From contig JAFLBE010000001.1 in assembly GCA_017303995.1 (NCBI GenBank), positions 124,001 to 188,000 on the forward strand: a DNA stretch of 64,000 nt, in the 5' to 3' direction. Positions 1-8,309 of the stretch are shown in pieces. Numbering within the stretch: the first letter of the stretch is position 1; each line of letters starts with the position of its first letter. Under the pieces are notes generated by a model. It had not been told where the DNA came from, did not search any database, and saw only the letters and a list, made by a program, of their open reading frames with translations. The position numbers and the translations under genes were made by a program. This stretch comes from Bacteroidota bacterium (GTDB taxonomy: Bacteria > Bacteroidota > JABWAT01).

Positions 1-679
1 TCCAGACCACAGCATCTTTGAATCCGGCAGATTCAATTTTCAGAATGGGTTTCCCTGCCTGATTAATAAAAAGTGGATGGATTGCATCCAGATAAATTCT
101 GTCCGTTTCTTCACTGAACGAAAGGTGGTCCAGCAAGGAAGTTACTTTTTCATTATTCTTCAGGGAATCGGTGTAAATCAGCCCGTTTAACCCGTTCAGG
201 GTTGTTGATTGAATATCCTGAACTGAAAAATAAGAATGAAGTGCTGTGGTAAACGAATAAGACTGAACACCGTTGTTATAAATTGAAAGGGTTGTCTGAA
301 GTTGGTTTGTGGTTAATTTTACCTGGTAGGTTGCCATAAACCGAAAAGGCCAGATGTAACGGGATTCGGGAGAATCATCCAGCGTGAAGGTAATGAAAGA
401 TTCCGTTTCTCCCTCAGTAATTTCTGTGAGTTCCCATTCTGCCAATCTTGCAAAACCATGTTTGGGTAACGGACCCCTGTTCGAGAATTGGGGAAAAATG
501 ATAGGTATTCCGCCCCGGATTGCAGTTTTTCCGGAAAGGTCAGATTTTTTGCTCAGATAAAGCTGGTTTTCAGTTCGGTTGGCAGGAATCCAGGATAAAA
601 CATGAGCACCAAAGTCAGAAATGGTGACAATTGCTCCCGATTTTGTTGAAATCTGATGGCTGGAAACTGCTTTTTTCAT
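1..679 (-). CDS. D-hexose-6-phosphate mutarotase (YeaD family), C-terminus beyond window edge
   Basis: Reading leftward from an ATG at 679-677, 226 codons stay open to the window edge, so the C-terminal part is missing. The translation begins MKKAVSSHQISTKSGAIVTI and carries the two landmarks of the aldose-epimerase-like YeaD family: RGGIPIIFPQF followed by PKHGFARLAEWEL, whose histidine is the conserved active-site one in this fold. The family interconverts alpha and beta anomers of hexose 6-phosphates in the cytoplasm. A TAACTTTC element at 718-711 on this strand resembles the TAnnTTTG -7 box seen elsewhere in the window and could be its promoter. No operon partner is visible upstream. The family call is firm; the exact sugar substrate is not visible. 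Confidence 0.85.
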   Translation of the reverse strand, partial: MKKAVSSHQISTKSGAIVTISDFGAHVLSWIPANRTENQLYLSKKSDLSGKTAIRGGIPIIFPQFSNRGPLPKHGFARLAEWELTEITEGETESFITFTLDDSPESRYIWPFRFMATYQVKLTTNQLQTTLSIYNNGVQSYSFTTALHSYFSVQDIQSTTLNGLNGLIYTDSLKNNEKVTSLLDHLSFSEETDRIYLDAIHPLFINQAGKPILKIESAGFKDAVVW

Positions 680-792
680 CTTCACTCTTTTTGATGATTG
701 AATCAAGTTTGAAAGTTAGCCAAATCATGAAAAAGAAAAAAGAAATAAGGAAGGAAAGTCATTGTAGGTGGCTGCCAATTGCAGGAAAAATA

Positions 793-883
793 CTGGATTC
801 CCGCCTTCGCGGGAATGACAATGTCGGTGTTTTTTGTCAACCTAAAACGTTGTCATCCCGGACTTGATCCGGGATCCATGACA
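793..883. repeat. Two intergenic palindromic repeats in the 680-1261 gap
   Basis: The gap between the mutarotase and the MBL hydrolase has no convincing gene. It holds two short palindromes of the type scattered through intergenic DNA here: one at about 793-820 with stem cccgccttcgcggg, and one at about 851-883 with the imperfect arms tcccggac and gatccggga flanked by gtcat/atgac. A minus-strand terminator-like hairpin follows at 924-952. The remaining stretch 960-1261 shows no gene that I can support; a TTGACC-like element near 1103 has no rightward gene after it. Confidence 0.5.
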
Positions 884-923
884 CCCATATATCCCAGATC
901 TAACTCAGGTAGGTTTTTCAGGC

Positions 924-952
924 AAAAAAAAACCCCGGTGACCAAACCGGGG
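924..952 (-). terminator. Rho-independent terminator for leftward transcription
   Basis: On the minus strand a 7-bp stem (ccccggt paired with accgggg, loop of six) is followed by nine T residues. It lies about 310 bases beyond the end of the MBL-fold gene and would stop transcription coming from the pepP / Lon-N / MBL group. Confidence 0.6.
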
Positions 953-1261
953 CAAACCATGAAGATACAGAAAAGGAGATTCAATAACTGGTTAAATTAT
1001 TGGCTCTTTCTGACGGTATGACCAGTACCATCAGGAGCAAAGTTAAGAATCCGGAAATTAATTGTCAATAGTTTGGAATCCCTTCCACTTAAAAAAAGTG
1101 GTTGACCTTTAATTCGCCTCCGACAATATTGTAAAAAACACGATGTTCGACTTTAATAAGTAAAGTTTGGGGGTAACCATATTTACAAGTATTTCAGAGA
1201 AATGTTTGGGTGGTTTTCGAAATATCAAAAAGAGATAGTGTAGTATGCTTTTGTAACCGAA

Positions 1262-2104
1262 TTATATGCGGATGACGTCGCCTTTTTCCGCATATTTCTT
1301 TCCTGCAATAACCTTGCATGCAGAGATTGCCGGATCATGTTCGAAAAAGAGTGTCCAGTTTGCTTCCACTGCCTGATTCAGCAGTTTTTTCTTTTCTTCA
1401 AGCATCAGCATGGGTTGAATGTCGTATCCCATAATCCACGGAACTGGAATGTGAGCAGATGTTGGAATCAGATCAGCACAATAAACAAGCGATTCACCAT
1501 CACCTTCAACCTGGATACATTGCATGCCAATGGTATGTCCGTTTGAAACAATTGCCCTGATGCCGGGCAGGATTTCGGTTTCACCATCAACAAGAACCAA
1601 TTTGTTTTGCTGGAAGAGAGGCTCGAAGTTTACTGCAAGATAACTGGCCCGTTCACGTTCATTGGGGTTTCTGGCCCAGTCAAGATTGGCTTTCTGAATG
1701 TAATAAGTGGCGTTTGGAAAAGCTGGGATAATTTCCCCGTTTTTAATTTTGGTTGCACCACCGGCATGATCAAAGTGAAGGTGAGTTAAAATTACATCGG
1801 TAATATCGTCAGGAGTTAATCCTTCAGCCTGTAAAGAATTTTCCAGGGTGTAAGTTTCATTGTTGAGGTGATACATTCCTTTTTGTTTATCATCCCACTT
1901 GTCACCCATTCCCGTATCAACCAGAATGGTACGGCCATTTCCTCTGATTAATAGGGTTCTTAAGGCCATTTCAATCCGGTTTGACTGATCTGCGGGGATT
2001 TGATTTTCCCAAAGCACTTTTGGGATGGTACCAAACATAGCACCACCATCCAGTCTGAAACGACCGGTTTCAATAGAAACTACGTCATAATTTCCAATTT
2101 TCAT
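1262..2104 (-). CDS. MBL-fold metallo-hydrolase (lactonase-like)
   Basis: This 280-residue protein has the metallo-beta-lactamase metal motif HLHFDHAGG near residue 110, preceded by LVDTGMGDKWD and followed by SNGHTIG and VYCADLIP, which supply the usual further metal ligands. There is no signal peptide, so it is probably cytoplasmic. The layout resembles the N-acyl-homoserine-lactone lactonase-like branch, but the substrate cannot be read from sequence and quorum quenching should not be assumed. Its ATG overlaps the stop of the Lon-N gene (ATGA at 2101-2104), so the two are translationally coupled. It is the last gene of the leftward group. Confidence 0.8.
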   Translation of the reverse strand: MKIGNYDVVSIETGRFRLDGGAMFGTIPKVLWENQIPADQSNRIEMALRTLLIRGNGRTILVDTGMGDKWDDKQKGMYHLNNETYTLENSLQAEGLTPDDITDVILTHLHFDHAGGATKIKNGEIIPAFPNATYYIQKANLDWARNPNERERASYLAVNFEPLFQQNKLVLVDGETEILPGIRAIVSNGHTIGMQCIQVEGDGESLVYCADLIPTSAHIPVPWIMGYDIQPMLMLEEKKKLLNQAVEANWTLFFEHDPAISACKVIAGKKYAEKGDVIRI

Positions 2105-2742
2105 CCTTCTCCTCCCAGCTTGTCAAGATCGATCGGCGGAAAATGTTTGGCATGTCCGTTTGCCCGGATCAATTTTTTTACTTCTTCATAATGGGTGATT
2201 TTATCAATCAGAAGAATCAGATGTTTTTCCAGAAACCGAAGCCGGTCATTTTCAGTAATCAGTTCAAGCAGTTTCTGTTTGTCTTCCAGATCAAGTCCGG
2301 CAGAATGGGCCATCAGAAAAGAAGAATTTGGCTTTTCATAAATTTTATCTGATTCAGGTGCCTGTGCCATTTCGAGAAGGTGAAGGTGAAAAACGGCAAC
2401 CCGGGTTCTTAAAATAAGATCCACATCATGATGTTCATCCGAAAAATAATCAACCATGCCGCGCAGGTAGCTTTTTTTTCTGTCGATGGAAAGCAGATGA
2501 AACCGTTGAACCCCCTGAATGAGAATATCCATACGACCATCAGGATATTTTTTTACAATTTCAATAACTTGAGCGGTGCAGCCAATTTGTTTGAGTTCTG
2601 AATTGTGAATGAGAATAATTCCAAAGTACCGGTCTTCTTCAAGACAGGTCATAATCATTTCTTTGTAGCGTTCCTCAAAAATATGAAGAGCTGTAATTTC
2701 ACCGGGACAAAGCACCATATTTAGCGGGAAAAGTGGAATCAT
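2101..2742 (-). CDS. LON peptidase substrate-binding-domain protein
   Basis: A 213-residue stand-alone Lon N-terminal domain protein. It starts MIPLFPLNMVLCPGEITALH, the typical PLFPL..V..P family opening, then HIFEERYKEMI and later GVQRFHLL. The AAA+ and protease domains of Lon are absent, so it is not a protease. Such single-domain proteins are common, and their role (adaptor or substrate binding) is largely unknown. It lies 8 bp after pepP and overlaps the MBL gene by 4 bp, which makes a tight three-gene leftward operon likely. Confidence 0.8.
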   Translation of the reverse strand: MIPLFPLNMVLCPGEITALHIFEERYKEMIMTCLEEDRYFGIILIHNSELKQIGCTAQVIEIVKKYPDGRMDILIQGVQRFHLLSIDRKKSYLRGMVDYFSDEHHDVDLILRTRVAVFHLHLLEMAQAPESDKIYEKPNSSFLMAHSAGLDLEDKQKLLELITENDRLRFLEKHLILLIDKITHYEEVKKLIRANGHAKHFPPIDLDKLGGEG

Positions 2743-2750
2743 AAGTTGCC

Positions 2751-3983
2751 TCAGGAAAAGTTGGGATGAAGATTTTTCCTGACGGATGAAGTCAGCACTT
2801 CAAAGCCCGTTTCCGTCACCAGAACATCGTCTTCTATCCGGATTCCGATATTTTCCTTGTTGATATAAAGTCCGGGTTCAACGGTAATTACCATGCCCGG
2901 CTCTAAAAGTTGTGTGTATTGCCCGACGTCATGAACATCCAAACCTAAAAAGTGACTGACACGGTGCATATAAACGTTGGTAATTTCTGACGGAAGCTGA
3001 ATCAGTTTCAGTTTCATGGCTTCTTCAGTGAGCAATTCTTTTGCCAGATCATTCAGAGACTGGTAAACAATTCCGGGTTTGATTGCTTTAATTACTTTTT
3101 CATTCACACGAAGAACGGCTTCATAAATGGCTGCCTGCCGGTCGTTCATTTTATTTTTCGGGAAAACCCGGGTGATGTCGGCTGAGTAGCCGTCAACTTC
3201 TGCACCCACATCAACAAGAATACAATCATGATCGCCCAATTGCTGATTATTTTCGGAATAATGTAAAACTGTAGCATTTTTTCCGGCAGCAATGATGGGA
3301 TGGTAACCTTGTTCTTTCACGCCATGACGTTTGATTTCATGGACGAAGGCTGCCTCTAGTTCATATTCAAAATCAACAGTTGGGGCAACCTGTTTCATTT
3401 TTTCAATTCCGGCACCTGTAACTTCAATTGCCCGGCGGATTTTGCTGAGTTCGTGATTTTCTTTAAGTTGTCTCAGTTTTGATGTCAGCGGGTTTGCCGA
3501 TCCGAATGAAACCAGTGGAAATGCGGCCCGGATTTTTTCCTGAATCGTTTTTGCAGGATGATGGATGTAACTGAAATCAAGTTCAGGAATGTTGAGAAGC
3601 ACCTTTTTCTGGGATGAAAACATCCGTCCAAACTTAAGTTCAAATTCATCCCAGTAATGCAGATTTGAAAGTCCCGTTTTTTCCTGAATGGATTCTTTTG
3701 TCTCAACCCCGCCATCCCAGCGTGCTTTAACTTCATCAGGACGTGGAATGAGTAACCATTCATTTGAACCAAGAAATCCTTCTGCAGTAATTATTAAAAG
3801 GGAAGGGGTGAGTTCCCAAAGTCCGGTTAAATAGTAAAAATTGGAGTCCTGACGGAAGGGAAAAAACTGATCGTGGGTTTTCCAGGCCGGGTAACTTGAC
3901 GTGAAAATGGCAATCTCGTTGTTATTTAATTGCTGAAGGATGGCATTTCTTTTTCGTTTGTGGAAATCAGCATCTATTTTCAT
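2751..3983 (-). CDS. pepP: Xaa-Pro aminopeptidase (M24B, PepP-like)
   Basis: Aminopeptidase P removes N-terminal residues that precede proline. From the chosen start MKIDADFHKRKRNAILQQ the product is 410 residues, with an N-terminal creatinase-like domain and a C-terminal pita-bread domain. All five metal ligands are visible: LVDVGAEVD, ADITRVFP, HFLGLDVHD, TVEPGLYI and IRIEDDVLV. A longer frame runs upstream to 4115, but it would read antisense through most of the mazG N-terminus and adds no family sequence, so 3983 is preferred. mazG starts divergently only about 27 bp away. The leftward promoter is not evident and may lie inside mazG. Confidence 0.88.
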   Translation of the reverse strand: MKIDADFHKRKRNAILQQLNNNEIAIFTSSYPAWKTHDQFFPFRQDSNFYYLTGLWELTPSLLIITAEGFLGSNEWLLIPRPDEVKARWDGGVETKESIQEKTGLSNLHYWDEFELKFGRMFSSQKKVLLNIPELDFSYIHHPAKTIQEKIRAAFPLVSFGSANPLTSKLRQLKENHELSKIRRAIEVTGAGIEKMKQVAPTVDFEYELEAAFVHEIKRHGVKEQGYHPIIAAGKNATVLHYSENNQQLGDHDCILVDVGAEVDGYSADITRVFPKNKMNDRQAAIYEAVLRVNEKVIKAIKPGIVYQSLNDLAKELLTEEAMKLKLIQLPSEITNVYMHRVSHFLGLDVHDVGQYTQLLEPGMVITVEPGLYINKENIGIRIEDDVLVTETGFEVLTSSVRKNLHPNFS

Positions 3984-3990
3984 AATTTTG
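3983..3990 (+). promoter_or_regulatory. Bacteroidota-type -7 box for mazG
   Basis: TAATTTTG is a perfect match to TAnnTTTG and lies 20 bp upstream of the mazG ATG. A TTTG at 3957-3960 could be the -33 element, with spacing slightly longer than usual. The box overlaps the start codon of the divergent pepP gene. Confidence 0.5.
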
Positions 3991-4010
3991 TACCCATTTT
4001 GAATGACCTT

Positions 4011-4778
4011 ATGCATGAACTGACCCGGAAATTCCAGGATTTTTTTGAAGTTGTTGTCCGCCTGCGAAAAGAATGCCCGTGGGATTCTGTTCAGACTCAC
4101 CAGACCCTCAGTCAATTGATGATTGAAGAAGTCTATGAAGCCACCGACGCCATCGAAAAGAAAGATTACCAGGACCTGAAAAAGGAACTGGGTGATATTT
4201 TACTTCACGTGGTTTTGAATGCCATTATTGCAGAAGAAACCAACACGTTTACGATGACAGAAGTTCTGACTTCCATCACCAAAAAACTGATTGAACGCCA
4301 TCCGCACATTTTTTCAGATGTAAAAGTAAATTCAGTTGACGAAGTTAAACAAAATTGGGAAGCTCTGAAACTCAAAGAAGGAAGAACTTCTGTTCTTGAA
4401 GGAGTCCCCGATGCATTGCCGGCCTTGCTTCAGGCGTACCGGATTCAGGAAAAGGTTGCTTCAATCGGATTTGATTGGCAGGACCGCAATCAGGTTTGGG
4501 AAAAAGTTGAAGAAGAAATAAGAGAAATAAAAGCTGTACCTGTTGATGATAAAGATGAGCTGGAAGCTGAATTTGGCGATTTACTTTTTAGTTTGGTGAA
4601 TTATGCACGTCATTCGGGACTTTCTCCGGAAGGCGCCTTATCCAGAACTAACAGAAAATTCAAACGCCGTTTTGAACATGTTGAAAAAAGAATGAAAGAA
4701 ACCGGCAGGGAATGGCACGAAACTTCGCTTCAGCAGATGGATTTGTTCTGGGATGAAGCGAAAGGATTGGGACTGTAA
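4011..4778 (+). CDS. mazG: Nucleoside triphosphate pyrophosphohydrolase MazG
   Basis: From MHELTRKFQDFF the protein is 255 residues, the usual length for the two-domain MazG. The first MazG domain has KECPWDSVQTHQTL and the metal-binding EEVYEATDAIEKK ... ELGDILLHVV. The second repeats the pattern as EEEIREIKAV ... AEFGDLLFSLVNYAR. It hydrolyses (d)NTPs to the monophosphate and PPi, acting as housecleaning. An upstream extension in frame to 3930 overlaps pepP antisense; TTG at 3999 is another possible start. It is monocistronic, with repeat-rich DNA downstream. Confidence 0.9.
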   Translation: MHELTRKFQDFFEVVVRLRKECPWDSVQTHQTLSQLMIEEVYEATDAIEKKDYQDLKKELGDILLHVVLNAIIAEETNTFTMTEVLTSITKKLIERHPHIFSDVKVNSVDEVKQNWEALKLKEGRTSVLEGVPDALPALLQAYRIQEKVASIGFDWQDRNQVWEKVEEEIREIKAVPVDDKDELEAEFGDLLFSLVNYARHSGLSPEGALSRTNRKFKRRFEHVEKRMKETGREWHETSLQQMDLFWDEAKGLGL

Positions 4779-5149
4779 ATCCAGTGACATGGGACAGGGG
4801 ACAAGTGAGGAAAAACGGTCACTGTCCTTCGACTCCGCTCAGGAACCAAGTCGAAGTGCCCGTTTTGAAGTTGCTTGTGGTAAGTTAAAAAAGGGTCAAT
4901 GATTGTGTCATCGCGAGTGATCCCGAAAGCGTTCGGGATTGTATCGGGGGACAGCCTGCCCCGGTACCTCGGGGAAATGTCCAGTTTCAATTGGAACGTT
5001 CGGGACGGGGTGGTTTGGACTTTTATTCCCCCTTTGAAGGGGGTGGCTCCGAATGACGGAGCCGGGGGATGTGGATTTCCAGAAACCATTTTCTGGTTTA
5101 GATAAAAAATTATAAATATAATAAAAACAATTACTTAAAATAAAAACGA
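4779..5149. repeat. Intergenic palindromic-repeat cluster
   Basis: This 370-bp gap contains several palindromic pieces and no gene. The clearest is tcccgaaagcgttcggga at 4921-4938; its exact reverse complement replaces the anticodon arm in the three tRNA-like units at 49.4-49.6 kb. Also present are a piece with ccttcgactccgctcagg at about 4828, a gtatcggggga / tgccccggtacc piece just after the palindrome, and a tccccctttgaagggggt hairpin near 5029. The last 50 bases before the next ATG are very AT-rich. Confidence 0.6.
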
Positions 5150-6247
5150 ATGAACTTTTCTGACATCAGATTCGACTGCCGTCACTTCCGTGGTGACATC
5201 CCATGCAAACCCAATAAACTCCGTGATAAGGTTTGCGCAACCTGTGATGAAGTTGACCCGGTTACCAAACGGATTCTCATTATTAAACTCGGTGCAATTG
5301 GTGATGTCATCAGAACGTCACCCCTGGTTCAAAAATATCGGCAGGTTTATCCCGGCTGCCACATTTCATGGATTACTTTATCCCCTGAAGTGGTTCCGTC
5401 GAAAACGGTTGATAAAATATACAAATTCGAGTTCAAATCAGTTTATGCACTGACCCATCAGAAATTTGATATTGCCATCAATCTCGATAAAGATGTTGAA
5501 GCCTGCAGTTTACTCGAAGATGTCTATGCCATTGAAAAATATGGATTTACCATGCAGGATGGACATGTTACAGTAGCCAATCATCTGGCTGAGCACAAGT
5601 TCATCACCGGTATGTTTGACAATATTTCAAAAACCAACACCATGAATTATATGGAAGAAATTTTTGAAATCTGCGGGTTTACGTTCAACAAAGAACCGTA
5701 TGTACTTGAACTGAATCCCGCTTATGATGGAATATGGGGAGATTTAAAATCCCGTGCATCTGGTAAAAAAATAATCGGACTGAATACTGGCTGCGGTGAA
5801 AGATGGCTCACCCGTCTCTGGCCCGAAGCGTACTGGATTGAACTGATAAAAAATATCCAGGCAGCCGGTCATTTTCCCTTATTGCTTGGTGGTCCAGCTG
5901 AAGATGCCCAGAATAAAAAATATGCTGAGGCAACCGGTGCTTTTTATCCCGGCACGTTTCCGTTGCAGCAGTTTTTCTCGCTAACCAATCAGTGTGATGT
6001 GATTTTGACTGCCGTTTCAATGATGATGCACATTGCAATCGGACTCAATATCCCTCAGGTACTTTTTGTTAATATTTTCAATGTTCATGAATTTGAGCTT
6101 TACGGCAAAGGAATTATTGTCCAGCCGGAAACCGGTTGTGATTGTTATTTCGGCAATTCATGCAAACGTGACAATCATTGTATGAACGATTTACCGGTTT
6201 CGAAAGTGTATTCTGCTGTTGAAGACATGATTAAACTAGGCCGGTAA
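5150..6247 (+). CDS. Glycosyltransferase family 9 (heptosyltransferase-like) with N-terminal Cys cluster
   Basis: This 365-residue protein has the GT9 signature KRILIIKLGAIGDVIRTSP near residue 41, followed by the C-terminal donor-binding half with IGLNTGCGERW, LLLGGPAED and LTAVSMMMHIA. GT9 enzymes transfer heptose or related sugars in LPS-core-type glycan assembly on the cytoplasmic face. Before the GT-B fold there is a compact cluster (C10, H12, C19, C29, C32) that looks like a small zinc ribbon, and the C-terminus has a second group (CDCYFGNSCKRDNHC). Both are unusual relative to WaaC/WaaF. The downstream glycosyltransferase starts 6 bp later, so they form a pair acting on the same glycan. 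Confidence 0.82.
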   Translation: MNFSDIRFDCRHFRGDIPCKPNKLRDKVCATCDEVDPVTKRILIIKLGAIGDVIRTSPLVQKYRQVYPGCHISWITLSPEVVPSKTVDKIYKFEFKSVYALTHQKFDIAINLDKDVEACSLLEDVYAIEKYGFTMQDGHVTVANHLAEHKFITGMFDNISKTNTMNYMEEIFEICGFTFNKEPYVLELNPAYDGIWGDLKSRASGKKIIGLNTGCGERWLTRLWPEAYWIELIKNIQAAGHFPLLLGGPAEDAQNKKYAEATGAFYPGTFPLQQFFSLTNQCDVILTAVSMMMHIAIGLNIPQVLFVNIFNVHEFELYGKGIIVQPETGCDCYFGNSCKRDNHCMNDLPVSKVYSAVEDMIKLGR

Positions 6248-6253
6248 TTTCTT

Positions 6254-7378
6254 ATGAAAATTGCCTATCTTTCAACGTTTTTTCCTTTCCGTGGCGGCAT
6301 TGCCCAGTTCAATGCTTCACTTTACCGTGAACTTGAAAAAACGAATGAGATTCAGGCTTTTACCTTCACCCGTCAGTATCCCGATTTGCTCTTTCCCGGG
6401 CAGACTCAATTTGTGACAGATCAGGATGCCGTTGACCGGATTCCGGCAATCCGTTCACTGGATACAATCAATCCCGTTTCCTGGGAAAAAACAGCTAAAA
6501 TAATTCGAAACCAACAGCCTGATTTGCTGCTGATGAAATTCTGGATGCCGTTTTTTGCTCCGTCACTTGGGTACGTTTCTGGTAAAGTGAGAAAAGGAAA
6601 AACCAAATCCATTGCAATTTTGGATAATGTGATTCCCCACGAAAAACGACCGGGTGATCTGGCTTTGATCAGGTATTACCTGAATCGTGTTGACGGATTT
6701 ATTGCCATGAGCAAGTCAGTAGAATACGATTTGCTTTCACTTAAACCCGATGCAAACTTCCGGTTGAAAGCACATCCGGTTTATGATCATTTTCCAGTTT
6801 CTGTTGATCAGGAAACTGCCAGAAAAGCCCTGAACCTTCCAGAAAACAAAATCATACTCCTCTTTTTTGGATTCATCAGAGATTACAAAGGGCTCGATCT
6901 TTTAATTGAAGCCATGCCAAAACTTGATGACCGTTTTCACCTGGTTATTGCTGGAGAAGTTTACGGTAACTTTGATAAATATCAGGAAAGAATTGATAAA
7001 CTTGGGTTGAATGACCGGGTTTCAGTATTCACACGTTACATCAGTGACCCTGAAGTGGCTCAGTTTTTTTCTGCAGCAGATTTAGGTGTTTTGCCCTATA
7101 AAACGGCAACTCAAAGCGGAATTGTACAAATTGCGTATCATTATGATCTGCCGGTTCTCGTAACAGACGTTGGCGGGTTAACAGAAATGGTGACCGACGG
7201 AAAAACCGGGGTTGTTATTCCTTCACCAGATTCTCAACTGATAGCAAATGGTATTCTTGCAGCATTTCAGGAGAATAAAAATCTGGATTTATTCAGAAAT
7301 GAAATCCGGTTGAAAAAACCCGAAATGTCGTGGTCAGGATTTGCCGGAACGGTGTTGGATTTGGCGAAGGAGATTTGA
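6254..7378 (+). CDS. Glycosyltransferase family 4
   Basis: A 374-residue GT-B enzyme. The N-terminal acceptor domain starts MKIAYLSTFFPFRGGIAQFN, with the glycine-rich loop typical of GT4. The C-terminal domain has LLFFGFIRDYKGLDLLIEA, LVIAGEVYG and the nucleotide-sugar motif PYKTATQSGIVQIAYHYDLP, where the usual E-x7-E pattern is only partly kept. It ends with VTDVGGLTEMV. It follows the GT9 gene by 6 bp and probably adds another sugar to the same surface polysaccharide. The stop codon lies inside the first unit of a heptanucleotide tandem repeat. Confidence 0.85.
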   Translation: MKIAYLSTFFPFRGGIAQFNASLYRELEKTNEIQAFTFTRQYPDLLFPGQTQFVTDQDAVDRIPAIRSLDTINPVSWEKTAKIIRNQQPDLLLMKFWMPFFAPSLGYVSGKVRKGKTKSIAILDNVIPHEKRPGDLALIRYYLNRVDGFIAMSKSVEYDLLSLKPDANFRLKAHPVYDHFPVSVDQETARKALNLPENKIILLFFGFIRDYKGLDLLIEAMPKLDDRFHLVIAGEVYGNFDKYQERIDKLGLNDRVSVFTRYISDPEVAQFFSAADLGVLPYKTATQSGIVQIAYHYDLPVLVTDVGGLTEMVTDGKTGVVIPSPDSQLIANGILAAFQENKNLDLFRNEIRLKKPEMSWSGFAGTVLDLAKEI

Positions 7379-7432
7379 ATTGCGAATTGCGAATTGCGAA
7401 TTGCGAATTGCGAATTGCGAATTGCGAATTGC
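7377..7432. repeat. Heptanucleotide tandem repeat, 8 x gaattgc
   Basis: Eight perfect copies of gaattgc (56 bp) begin at the stop codon of the GT4 gene and fill most of the space before the convergent PstS-like gene. The repeat cannot change either protein. A second eight-copy 7-mer array is at 38831-38886, also between convergent genes. Confidence 0.95.
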
Positions 7433-7472
7433 GATTATTACCTTATAAAGACGAATTTATTTTCGTCACCCG

Positions 7473-8309
7473 TCACCACAATGAAATAAATCCTGCTTCC
7501 TGAACAATTTTTTGTCCGGCAGGGCTTTGAACCCAATTGATGAACGGTTCTGTTGGATCTTTTGGCGTATCAACCACATAAAAGAAGAGATACCTGGTAA
7601 TCGGATACCGGTCATTTTTAACATTTTCCTCGGTGGGTTCAATTCCGTTTATGTTCAGGTTTCTGACTCCCTGCATGTGTGAAATCCCACCATATCCGAT
7701 ACCATTTACTGTTTTGCTGATTACAGTTGCCAATGCCTGACTTGTCGGAACAATCAGGGTTCCGGTTGCCTGAGATTCGTTAAACAGGATATGTTCTTTA
7801 AAATATAAGTACGTCCCTGAGTTTGGCGGGCGCACAAAAACTTCTACCGGGGAATCATTTCCTCCAACTTCTTTCCAGTTGAGAATCTCTCCTAAAAACA
7901 ATCCTCTCACCTGTTCAGTTGTCAATGATTTAACGGGATTTAACGGGTGAACATAAATGCTTAGTGCATCCTTTGCAACCATGTATGAAAGTCCGACACT
8001 ATTGTACTTTCCTGCAATGATTTTAACTTCTTCTGGCTTTAAAGGTCTTGAAGCCGCACAAATCTCTGCCTGTCCCTCAGTAATAGCTTTTACTCCGGTT
8101 GTGGTTCCGCCGCCTAATACGTGAACAGAAATATCTGGATGAAGTTGCATATATTCTGCAGCCAATTTCTGGGTGACCGGCATCAACGTTTCAGAACCCA
8201 TGATCCTGAGATATTTGGGGTTCGAACTTTTCACGGTCGATTGTGGCTGACTGCATCCGGTCAGGAACGAAATTAAAATCAGAAGAAAATAAAAATAGAG
8301 TGATTTCAT
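7473..8309 (-). CDS. PstS-like phosphate-binding lipoprotein
   Basis: From MKSLYFYFLLILISFLTGC the product is 278 residues, with a lipobox (LTGC) near residue 19, so it should be a lipoprotein. The mature part follows the PstS fold: RIMGSETLMPVTQKLAAEY, GGGTTTGVKAITEGQAEIC, AASRPLKPEE, PPNSGTYLYFKE and GIGYGGIS. These residues shape the phosphate-binding cleft. A longer frame to 8366 would read back into the M28 gene; the ATG at 8309 gives the lipoprotein signal and the usual 4-bp ATGA overlap. No pstC, pstA or pstB lies nearby, so transport partners must be elsewhere or the protein has another role. Confidence 0.85.
   Translation of the reverse strand: MKSLYFYFLLILISFLTGCSQPQSTVKSSNPKYLRIMGSETLMPVTQKLAAEYMQLHPDISVHVLGGGTTTGVKAITEGQAEICAASRPLKPEEVKIIAGKYNSVGLSYMVAKDALSIYVHPLNPVKSLTTEQVRGLFLGEILNWKEVGGNDSPVEVFVRPPNSGTYLYFKEHILFNESQATGTLIVPTSQALATVISKTVNGIGYGGISHMQGVRNLNINGIEPTEENVKNDRYPITRYLFFYVVDTPKDPTEPFINWVQSPAGQKIVQEAGFISLW

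Noticed and set aside
631-1021. Short rightward open frames at 631-867 and 779-1021
   Set aside because: The first begins antisense to the mutarotase start and both run through intergenic palindromes; the repeated peptide pieces come from those repeats.
1103-1131. A TTGACC / AATATT sigma70-like promoter on the plus strand
   Set aside because: No rightward gene follows before the leftward MBL gene, and the organism appears to use a different promoter type.
4730-5105. Open frames at 4730-5089 (leftward) and 4899-5105 (rightward)
   Set aside because: They translate the intergenic palindromic repeat cluster and have no protein-like conservation.
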